A stretch of 6,545 nucleotides of DNA from Solirubrobacteraceae bacterium (GTDB taxonomy: Bacteria > Actinomycetota > Thermoleophilia > Solirubrobacterales > Solirubrobacteraceae): the NCBI GenBank assembly GCA_025928415.1, contig JAICJK010000155.1, forward strand, positions 1 to 6,545, given 5' to 3'. A model generated the notes under the pieces. The model saw only the letters and a list, made by a program, of their open reading frames with translations, was not told the DNA's origin and ran no database searches. The number at the start of each line of letters is the position of its first letter. The stretch's first letter is position 1. Below, piece by piece: positions 1-5,387 of the stretch. The translations under genes were made by a program, and so were the position numbers.

Positions 1-347
1 ATCGCCGAGAGCATGTCGGGCGGCGGCACGTCCTTGAGCAGGAAGCCGCTCGCCCCGGCCCGCAGGGCGGCGAAGGCGTACTCGTCGAGGTCGAACGTCG
101 TGAGGATGATGATCCGCGCGGCGCTGCCCGAGGCCACGATCGCCCGCGTGGCCTCGACCCCGTCCATCACCGGCATCCGCACGTCCATGAGGATCACGTC
201 GGGCTCCAGCGCCGCCGCCGCGCCGATCGCCTCCTGCCCGTCGGCCGCCTCCCCCGCCACCTCGAGATCGTCCTGCGCGTCGAGCACCATGCGGAAGCCG
301 AGCCGCAGGAGCTCCTGGTCGTCGACGAGCAGGATGCGGGTGCTCAT
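1..347 (-). CDS. NarL/FixJ-type response regulator, receiver domain (3' end cut by window)
   Basis: DNA-binding response regulator that should take a phosphoryl group from the adjacent histidine kinase and control transcription. Only the first 115 residues lie in the window. They form an almost complete receiver domain: it opens [19 protein letters not shown], with the acidic pair D9/D10, phospho-acceptor D55 in [13 protein letters not shown]83/T84 in [12 protein letters not shown], and K105 in GFLLKDVPP. The DQELLRLGF start and the LKD ending are typical of the NarL/LuxR class, so a C-terminal helix-turn-helix is expected beyond base 1 but is not visible. The ATG at 347-345 overlaps the kinase stop (TGA 346-344), so translation is probably coupled to the kinase. 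All key receiver residues are intact. The receiver call is near certain; the output-domain class is inferred from family resemblance. Confidence 0.95.
   Translation of the reverse strand, partial: MSTRILLVDDQELLRLGFRMVLDAQDDLEVAGEAADGQEAIGAAAALEPDVILMDVRMPVMDGVEATRAIVASGSAARIIILTTFDLDEYAFAALRAGASGFLLKDVPPPDMLSA
344..347 (-). other. ATGA start/stop overlap, kinase to response regulator
   Basis: The kinase stop TGA (346-344) lies inside the response regulator start, giving a 4-base ATGA overlap. No strong Shine-Dalgarno sequence is visible upstream of this ATG, so terminating ribosomes probably restart here. Such coupling usually holds the two partners at a fixed ratio; that effect is inferred. 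Confidence 0.85.
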
Positions 348-1549
348 GCGGGCGCCCGCTCGGCGGCGACGGGCGCCAGCGGGACGTCGAGCCGGACGCG
401 CCAGCCGCCGTCCGGCGCGGGCCCGGCGTCGAGCGCGCCGTCGTAGACCGCCGCGCGCTCGCGCATGCCCCGCACGCCGCGGCCGCCGGTCCCCACCGGA
501 CCCGTCGCCTGGCCGGTGTCGGAGACCTCGACCACGAGCCGCCCGGGCCCGTGCACCACCGAAAGCCGCGCGCCCGCGTCCGGGCCGGCGTGCTTGAGCG
601 TGTTCGTCAGCGCCTCCTGGACGATCCGGAAGACCGCGAGCTGCAGGCCCTCCGGCAGCGCGGTGAGCGGCGTGCCCGCGGCCTCGTAGGTGACCTGGAG
701 GCCCGCCGCCCGGACCTGCGCCAGCAGGTCGTCCAGCCGGGCCAGGCCGGGCTGCGGCGCCCGCTCGCCGAGCGCGGCCGGGTCCCGGTCGGCGCCGAGC
801 ACGCCGAGCAGCCGCCGCATCTCCGTCAGCGCCTGGCGCCCGGTGCGCGAGGCGGTGCGCATCGCGCTCTCCGCGTGCTCGGGCTCGTCGTGGACGGCGT
901 AGCTCGCGCCGTCGGCCAGCGCGATCATCACCGTGAGGTTGTGGGCGACGATGTCGTGCATCTCGCGGGCGATCCGCGCGCGCTCGGCCGCCGCCGCGAG
1001 CCGGCCCTGCTGGTCGCGCTCGAGCTCCAGGCGCGCCGCTCGCTCCTCCAGCGAGGCCAGGAGCGCCTGCCGGTTGCGCGTGCTCGTGCCCAGCAGCCCG
1101 GCCGCGGTGGCCATCGCCGACAGCCCGATGAAGACGCGCACGGCCTCGCCGCCGGCGGCCCACCTGGCGGCCGCCAGCAGCACGCCGAGCTCGAGCACGG
1201 CGGCCGCCGCGAGCGTCGTGCGCCGGGGCTGGGTCGCGGCCACGGTGTACAGGCCGGCGAGCAGCGCGACGTCGCCGAAGGCGACGACGCCGAAGGCCCA
1301 CTGCACCAGCGCGATGCACGCGAGCGCCGCGAAGACGGCCACCGGGAAGCGCCGGCGCCACAGGAGCGGGAGGGCGAGGGCGACGCTGAAGATCGCGCTC
1401 CCCGCGCTGCCGCGCCCCGCCATCGCGTGCCCGGCGCCGAGAGCGACGATCGCGGCGACGGCGACGACGTCGAGGGCCAGCCGGTGGCGGCGCAGCAGCA
1501 CGGCCGGCCGGGCGACCCTGGCCTCCGCGGGGACGGACACGCCCGTCAC
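344..1549 (-). CDS. Sensor histidine kinase, HisKA_3 (NarL/DesK-like) class
   Basis: Membrane-bound kinase of a two-component system, 401 residues. Residues about 24-154 are hydrophobic and can form five or six membrane spans with almost no extracytoplasmic loop. Such kinases usually sense the membrane itself or a partner transporter rather than a soluble ligand. A short coiled segment (about 160-190, [17 protein letters not shown]) leads to the dimerisation/phospho-acceptor box [15 protein letters not shown], with H198 followed by D199, the HisKA_3 signature. The ATP-binding domain shows the N box [11 protein letters not shown] (N316), the G1 box VEVSDTG (D344) and a glycine lid [12 protein letters not shown] (355-366). 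The start is a GTG at 1549, 21 bases after the permease stop and in the same frame; codon 4 is also GTG and could be used instead. No strong Shine-Dalgarno sequence precedes it. The partner regulator overlaps its stop by 4 bases. All catalytic residues are present. Confidence 0.95.
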   Translation of the reverse strand: MTGVSVPAEARVARPAVLLRRHRLALDVVAVAAIVALGAGHAMAGRGSAGSAIFSVALALPLLWRRRFPVAVFAALACIALVQWAFGVVAFGDVALLAGLYTVAATQPRRTTLAAAAVLELGVLLAAARWAAGGEAVRVFIGLSAMATAAGLLGTSTRNRQALLASLEERAARLELERDQQGRLAAAAERARIAREMHDIVAHNLTVMIALADGASYAVHDEPEHAESAMRTASRTGRQALTEMRRLLGVLGADRDPAALGERAPQPGLARLDDLLAQVRAAGLQVTYEAAGTPLTALPEGLQLAVFRIVQEALTNTLKHAGPDAGARLSVVHGPGRLVVEVSDTGQATGPVGTGGRGVRGMRERAAVYDGALDAGPAPDGGWRVRLDVPLAPVAAERAPA

Positions 1550-1570
1550 GCTACTCGGCGCCCGCGCGCG

Positions 1571-2416
1571 TCACGCGTCCCGGCGCACGAGCTGCACCGC
1601 GGCGGCGAGGACCACGATCGCGGCGTAGCCGCAGAACACGGCGAAGCCGGTCCAGGTCGCGAGGTGGTGCGGGCCGTCGAACGTGCTCGTGGCCACGGTG
1701 AAGGCCGCGTTGATCGGCAGGTAGGGGCTGATCGAGTCGCCGATCGAGCCCGGCAGCAGGGCGACGACGCCGGGCAGCACGAACATGAGGCCGACGAACG
1801 CGGCGATGCCGCCCGCGGTGTTGCGCAGCAGCGCGCCCAGCCCGAGCGCGAGCGCGCCGAGGACGGTGAGGAACAGCGCGGTGCCGACGACGGCCCGCAG
1901 CGCGTGGGGATCGCCGAGCCCGTGCTGGAGGTGATGGCCGGAGACGATCGCCTGCACGCCGAAGAACGACACGAGCGCGGAGACCAGCATGAGGACGAAG
2001 GTCACGGCGGCGTAGACGCCGAGCTTGGCCCACAGCACCGGCAGGCGGCGCGGGGCGGCCATGAGGCTCGAGCGGATCATCCCGGTGGAGTACTCGCCGC
2101 TGATGACCAGCACGCCCAGCACGCCGATCGCGAGCTGGGAGAGGTGGTAGCCGCCGACGCCGACGTCGATCGAGTCGAAGGTCGCGCGGTCGTGGGGGCT
2201 CAGGCTGCCCCAGCGGCTCATCTGCGCTGCGGCGACGATGATCCCGAGCGCCGCCTGGGCGACGACGGCGGCCAGCAGCGACCAGCGGGTCGAGCGCAGC
2301 GACCACAGCTTCGTCCACTCCGCGCGCACGACGCGCGCCTGGGTCACGCCACCGCCGGCCGCGGCCGGCCCGGCCACCCGGCCGGGCACCGCGGGGCTCA
2401 GCGCCGGGGCGCTCAT
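1571..2416 (-). CDS. ABC-2 type transporter permease
   Basis: Membrane subunit of an ABC exporter, 281 residues, expected to pair with the ATPase encoded just upstream. After an Ala/Pro/Gly-rich cytoplasmic tail (1-25) comes VVRAEWTKLWSLRSTRWSL, the entry segment of actinobacterial ABC-2 permeases, followed by about six hydrophobic spans (near 46-66, 91-106, 131-154, 174-197, 201-222 and 256-277). Residues 106-117 (SGEYSTGMIRSS) form the conserved cytoplasmic loop of this family. The ATG at 2416-2414 overlaps the ATPase stop, and a GGAG Shine-Dalgarno lies 8 bases upstream (2428-2425), which fixes the start. The reading frame stays open much farther upstream, but that part is an Arg/Ala/Pro-rich shadow of the ATPase gene. 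The gene ends with TGA at 1573-1571, in frame with the kinase. Substrate is unknown; drugs, antimicrobial peptides or lipids are possible. Confidence 0.93.
   Translation of the reverse strand: MSAPALSPAVPGRVAGPAAAGGGVTQARVVRAEWTKLWSLRSTRWSLLAAVVAQAALGIIVAAAQMSRWGSLSPHDRATFDSIDVGVGGYHLSQLAIGVLGVLVISGEYSTGMIRSSLMAAPRRLPVLWAKLGVYAAVTFVLMLVSALVSFFGVQAIVSGHHLQHGLGDPHALRAVVGTALFLTVLGALALGLGALLRNTAGGIAAFVGLMFVLPGVVALLPGSIGDSISPYLPINAAFTVATSTFDGPHHLATWTGFAVFCGYAAIVVLAAAVQLVRRDA
2413..2416 (-). other. ATGA start/stop overlap, ATPase to permease
   Basis: The ATPase stop TGA (2415-2413) overlaps the permease ATG (2416-2414). A GGAG ribosome binding site at 2428-2425, inside the end of the ATPase gene, supports reinitiation here. 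The two transporter subunits are therefore probably translated together. Confidence 0.88.
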
Positions 2417-3357
2417 GCCACCAGCTCCAGGTCGCCGGCGGCCCGGCCGCCGTCGCCGGTGTGGTACTCGACGGCGTCGCCCGTCAGGCGCAGGTAGGCG
2501 TCCTCCAGCGACGCCCGCTGGGGCGTCAGCTCGTGCAGGACCAGGCCCTCGCGCGCCGCGATCTCGCCGATCCGCTCGCTCGGCGCGCCGCGGACCTCCA
2601 GGACGCCGGCCGCCGAGCTCTCGACGATCACCCCGTCGCCGGCCAGCGCGTCGCGCAGGGCCGCCGCGTCGGGGGTGCGCACGCGGACGGCAGCGTCGAG
2701 CGAGGCCTGGCGCACGACCTCCTCGACGGTCGTATCGGCGATCAGCCGCCCGCGGCCGATGATCACCAGGTGCTCGGCGGTGAGCGCCATCTCGCTCATC
2801 AGGTGCGAGGACAGGAAGACCGTCCGGCCCTCGGCGGCCAGGCCCTTGAGCAGCGTGCGGATCCACAGGATGCCCTCGGGGTCCAGGCCGTTGACGGGCT
2901 CGTCGAGGATGACGGTCCGCGGGTCGCCGAGCAGCGCGGACGCGATGCCGAGGCGCTGGCCCATGCCGAGCGAGAAGGCGCCGGCGCGCTTGCGGGCCAC
3001 GTCGCGCAGCCCGACGAGGTCGATGACCTCGTCGACGCGCGAGCGCGGGATGCCGTGCGTCTGGGCCATCGCCAGCAGGTGGTTGGCCGCCGACCGGCCG
3101 GTGTGGATGGCGCGCGCCTCGAGCAGCGCGCCGATCTCGTGCAGCGGGGCGGCGAGGTCGCGGTAGCGACGGCCGTTGACGCGGACGCTGCCGCGCGTCG
3201 GCGCGTCGAGGCCGAGGATCATCCGCATCGTCGTCGACTTGCCCGCGCCGTTGGGACCGAGGAAGCCGGTGACGATCCCGGGCCGCACGACGAAGGACAG
3301 GTCGTCGACGGCCAGCTTCTCCCCGTAGCGCTTCGTGACGTGCTCGATCTCGATCAT
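2413..3357 (-). CDS. ABC transporter ATP-binding protein (ABC-2 exporter type)
   Basis: Cytoplasmic ATPase that powers the permease downstream; 314 residues. In order: A-loop region TKRYGEKLAV (Y11), Walker A GPNGAGKST (34-42, K40), Q-loop region IGALLEARAIH (75-85), signature SLGMGQRLGIA (129-139, a common variant of LSGGQ in this family), Walker B TVILDEP (148-154, D152/E153), D-loop GLDP, and switch histidine H185 in FLSSHLMSEM. The C-terminal part (about 215-314) holds the ASLEDAYLRLTGDAVEYHTG region characteristic of actinobacterial exporters of this type. I chose the ATG at 3357 because MIEIEHVTKRYG is the normal family N-terminus. A GTG at 3465 would add 36 Arg/Pro-rich residues and falls inside a stem-loop. 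The Shine-Dalgarno (AGGA, one base before the ATG) is poorly spaced. This is the first gene of the four-gene operon. Confidence 0.96.
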   Translation of the reverse strand: MIEIEHVTKRYGEKLAVDDLSFVVRPGIVTGFLGPNGAGKSTTMRMILGLDAPTRGSVRVNGRRYRDLAAPLHEIGALLEARAIHTGRSAANHLLAMAQTHGIPRSRVDEVIDLVGLRDVARKRAGAFSLGMGQRLGIASALLGDPRTVILDEPVNGLDPEGILWIRTLLKGLAAEGRTVFLSSHLMSEMALTAEHLVIIGRGRLIADTTVEEVVRQASLDAAVRVRTPDAAALRDALAGDGVIVESSAAGVLEVRGAPSERIGEIAAREGLVLHELTPQRASLEDAYLRLTGDAVEYHTGDGGRAAGDLELVA

Positions 3358-3504
3358 GTCCTGGATGATCGGGCCGCGCGGCCGCAGGCGCCATCGGGCG
3401 CGGGGATGGACTTCGCGCGAGCGGGTCGGCCGCGGGAGGGAGGCCCCGTCCGCCTCAGGTCGCACCGCGCGCCCGTCGCGCCGGGCGGGCGAGGCGACCG
3501 GGCC
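3358..3504 (-). promoter_or_regulatory. Leader/promoter region of the ABC-kinase operon
   Basis: This 147-base gap lies between the ligase stop and the ATPase start, both on the minus strand, so it should carry the operon promoter if the genes are not read from the ligase. I find no convincing -35/-10 pair; the stretch is almost entirely G and C. It contains a perfect 12-base palindrome at 3372-3383 (GGCCGCGCGGCC), 14 bases before the ATPase start, and an imperfect stem-loop at 3458-3499. The palindrome could be an operator or a small hairpin near the start codon, but short G+C palindromes are expected by chance here. The promoter assignment rests on gene layout only. Confidence 0.4.
3458..3499 (-). 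terminator. Imperfect stem-loop after the ligase gene, possible terminator without U-tract
   Basis: The arms 3458-3475 and 3482-3499 pair at 15 of 18 positions: 6 pairs (GGTCGC/GCGACC), a 2x2 mismatch, 3 pairs, 1 mismatch, then 6 pairs (CGCCCG/CGGGCG) around a 6-base loop. It begins 5 bases beyond the ligase stop codon and precedes the ABC operon on the same strand, where a terminator would be expected. No T-run follows, so it would have to be a U-less actinobacterial-type terminator, an RNA-stabilising 3' structure, or a processing site. Such G+C pairing could also arise by chance. Confidence 0.42.
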
Positions 3505-4254
3505 TCAGCCGATCGCGTGGCGCGTGCGCAACGCCTGCGCGCGGGCCAGCAGCGCGCCGTCCGCCGCCGCCGGGACGAGCGCGGCGCCGCGGGCGTAGGC
3601 CGCGATGACGGCCGCCTGCACGGCGTCCGGGGTCAGCGCGGGCTCGGCGTCCTGCAGCGCGCCGGTCAGCGCCGGGTCGATCTCGAGGCCGAGCGCGGCG
3701 TAGACCGCGGCGATCACCGCGCGGATCCGCGCGCCGCCGCCCACCGTGACGACGGCGCTGGTCAGCGCGCCGCCGCGCACGACGCGCTGGGCGACCCCGG
3801 CAACCTTGCCGCGCCCGGCGACGTGCAGGCTGTAGGCGCCGGGGCAGTACTCGCCCGGCAGCTCGCCCACCCGGGCGTCGACCCCCAGGCCCCGCAGCGC
3901 CTCGGCCAGCAGGCCGGAGGCCCGCCGGAAGCGCTCCTGCATCCCCGCCACCAGGCCCTCGTGCGCAGTGAGCTCGTCGACGACGAGCGACTCGGGGTCG
4001 TACGCGGCCGCGTGCCCGCCGGCGACGCGCAGCACGGGCGTGAAGCCGTGCTCGCGGGCGACCGCGCAGGCCGCGCCGAAGCCCGGCCGCAGGGCGTCCA
4101 GCCGCCCGAACGCGAGCGTGGGCGCGGGCCGCGACAGGCGCAGCGTCGGCGGGCGCTCCCCGGCGGCCACGGCGCGCAGCAGCGCCTCGGAGAGCGCCAT
4201 GTCGTGGTCGGCGGCCAGGAGCGGTCCGGGAGCGATGAGGTCGAGGCGGGTCAC
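3505..4254 (-). CDS. Lipoate/octanoate protein ligase family protein (LplA/LipM-like, BPL_LplA_LipB fold)
   Basis: Probable enzyme of protein lipoylation, attaching or moving octanoyl/lipoyl groups on the lysine of lipoyl domains. With the GTG at 4254 it has 249 residues. Family marks: helix [13 protein letters not shown] (14-26), strand [15 protein letters not shown] (37-51), [18 protein letters not shown] (75-92, a degenerate form of the RRxxGGxxVxHD acyl-binding motif), and [24 protein letters not shown] (134-157). In the last, C137 sits where LipM/LipL-type acyltransferases carry a catalytic cysteine, as I recall the family, and K150 is the expected acyl-contacting lysine. This favours an octanoyltransferase or amidotransferase over an ATP-dependent ligase, but sequence alone does not decide. 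A GTG at 4314 would add 20 residues and leave only 17 bases to the divergent gene, so I prefer 4254, although neither start has a clear Shine-Dalgarno. Confidence 0.85.
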   Translation of the reverse strand: MTRLDLIAPGPLLAADHDMALSEALLRAVAAGERPPTLRLSRPAPTLAFGRLDALRPGFGAACAVAREHGFTPVLRVAGGHAAAYDPESLVVDELTAHEGLVAGMQERFRRASGLLAEALRGLGVDARVGELPGEYCPGAYSLHVAGRGKVAGVAQRVVRGGALTSAVVTVGGGARIRAVIAAVYAALGLEIDPALTGALQDAEPALTPDAVQAAVIAAYARGAALVPAAADGALLARAQALRTRHAIG

Positions 4255-4331
4255 GGCGGGCGGTGCGAGCGGGCGGACGGCTAGCGTCTGGTCGGACGGT
4301 CCTGCGGCCCCCACCCCACCACACGCCCACC
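4255..4331. promoter_or_regulatory. Divergent intergenic region between ligase and LLM oxidoreductase
   Basis: These 77 bases must hold promoters for both outward-facing genes if the ligase starts at 4254. On the plus strand TAGCGT (4282-4287) fits a TAnnnT -10 element, but there is no recognisable -35 box. Two copies of CGGACGG (4274-4280 and 4293-4299), 19 bases apart, flank it; the second is part of the near-palindrome GGAC-G-GTCC (4294-4302). The last 30 bases before the oxidoreductase ATG are C-rich with no purine-rich Shine-Dalgarno. Promoter and operator readings are inference. Confidence 0.45.
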
Positions 4332-5384
4332 ATGGAACTCGGCATCTACACCTTCGCGGAGCGCACGCCGGACCCGCGGACCGGCCACGTCGTCGCCCCC
4401 GAGCAGCGGCTGAAGGACCTGCTGGAGGAGATCGCGCTGGCCGACGAGGTCGGGCTCGACGTCTTCGGCGTCGGCGAGCACCACCGCCCCGACTTCGTCG
4501 TGTCCGCGCCCGCCGTGGTCCTCGGCGCGGCGGCCGCGCGCACGCGCCGCATCCGCCTGACCAGCGCGGTCACCGTGCTGAGCTCCGACGACCCCGTCCG
4601 GGTCTTCCAGGACTTCGCCACGCTGGACCTGCTGTCGGGCGGGCGCGCGGAGATCATGGCCGGCCGCGGCTCGTTCGTGGAGTCCTTCCCGCTCTTCGGC
4701 CACGACCTCGAGGACTACGACGAGCTGTTCGCCGAGAAGCTCGAGCTGCTGCTGGCGCTGCGCGGCAGCCGGCGCGTGCGCTGGGCGGGCCGCCATCGCG
4801 CGCCGCTGCAAGACCTCGAGGTGCACCCGCGCCCGCTGCAGGACCCGCTGCCGGTGTGGGTCGCGGTCGGCGGCAACCCGCAGTCGGTGATCCGGGCCGG
4901 CGTGCTCGGGCTCCCGATGGCCCTGGCGATCATCGGCGGGCGGCCCGAGAGCTTCGCTCCGCTGGCCGAGCTGCACCGCGAGGCCGCCGCGCAGGCCGGG
5001 CACGCCGCGCCGGCGCTCAGCATCAACTCCCACGGCTTCATCGCCGCGGACTCCCGGCAGGCGGCCGACGAGGCCTTCGGCGCGCACAAGATCGTGATGG
5101 ACAAGCTCGGCCGCGAGCGCGGCTGGGCGCCGCTCACGCGCGAGGCGTTCGAGGCGTCGCGCACGCTGCACGGCGCGAACTTCGTCGGCAGCCCCGAGGA
5201 GGTCGCCGAGAAGATCCTCTTCCAGCACGGCGTGTTCGGGCACGACCGCACGCTGCTGCAGTTCAGCGTCGGGACGCTGCCCCACGCGAGCATCATGCGC
5301 TGCATCGAGCTCTACGGGACGCAGGTCGCGCCCGTGGTGCGCGCCGAGGTGCAGCGCCGCGCCCCCACCTCCTCGGCGGCCTAG
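4332..5384 (+). CDS. LLM-class flavin-dependent oxidoreductase (luciferase-like)
   Basis: A 350-residue member of the bacterial luciferase-like monooxygenase superfamily, a TIM-barrel enzyme that uses FMN or coenzyme F420. It opens [15 protein letters not shown]. Clear family segments are [20 protein letters not shown] (32-51), [20 protein letters not shown] (73-92), [21 protein letters not shown] (94-114) and the C-terminal [12 protein letters not shown] (285-296). The MAGRGSF and [17 protein letters not shown] stretches resemble the LLM subgroup named after structure 2I7G (TIGR03858), judged from memory. The substrate is unknown; the flavin choice cannot be read here. I chose the ATG at 4332 because it starts the first barrel strand; an upstream in-frame ATG at 4263 would add 23 low-complexity residues across the promoter region. 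No Shine-Dalgarno is visible, so the transcript may be leaderless. It is followed 3 bases later by the UGPase gene. Confidence 0.93.
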   Translation: MELGIYTFAERTPDPRTGHVVAPEQRLKDLLEEIALADEVGLDVFGVGEHHRPDFVVSAPAVVLGAAAARTRRIRLTSAVTVLSSDDPVRVFQDFATLDLLSGGRAEIMAGRGSFVESFPLFGHDLEDYDELFAEKLELLLALRGSRRVRWAGRHRAPLQDLEVHPRPLQDPLPVWVAVGGNPQSVIRAGVLGLPMALAIIGGRPESFAPLAELHREAAAQAGHAAPALSINSHGFIAADSRQAADEAFGAHKIVMDKLGRERGWAPLTREAFEASRTLHGANFVGSPEEVAEKILFQHGVFGHDRTLLQFSVGTLPHASIMRCIELYGTQVAPVVRAEVQRRAPTSSAA

Positions 5385-5387
5385 CCG

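Noticed and set aside
13..597. Plus-strand open frame of 194 codons opposite the response regulator and kinase end
   Set aside because: Ser/Arg/Pro-rich without motifs and opposite an intact receiver domain.
1551..2318. Alternative minus-strand frame of 255 codons over the permease gene
   Set aside because: Arg/Pro-rich and lacks hydrophobic spans; the overlapping frame encodes the clear ABC-2 permease.
551..2497. Plus-strand open frame of 648 codons opposite the kinase and permease
   Set aside because: Composition is Arg/Gly/Ala/His-rich with no domain, and it lies opposite genes with intact catalytic motifs. Long antisense frames are expected where stop codons are rare.
3372..3383. Perfect palindrome GGCCGCGCGGCC as a specific operator
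   Set aside because: Only 12 bases, all G and C, not extended by flanking symmetry; such palindromes are common by chance here, so it is noted only within the leader region.
2417..3394. Upstream extension of the permease frame to about 607 residues
   Set aside because: The extension is a low-complexity shadow of the ATPase gene; the ATG at 2416 has a well-placed GGAG and the ATGA overlap.
3335..3598. Small plus-strand open frame of 87 codons across the intergenic gap
   Set aside because: Overlaps the ATPase start and ligase end antisense, Arg/Ala-rich, no Shine-Dalgarno or recognisable product.
2461..4284. Plus-strand open frame of 607 codons opposite the ATPase and ligase
   Set aside because: It spans two unrelated genes and their intergenic gap, has low-complexity composition and no recognisable motif; a G+C artefact.
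3455..4345. Alternative minus-strand frame of 296 codons over the ligase gene
   Set aside because: Very Arg/Ala/Gly-rich in a shifted frame; the frame at 3505-4254 holds the family motifs.
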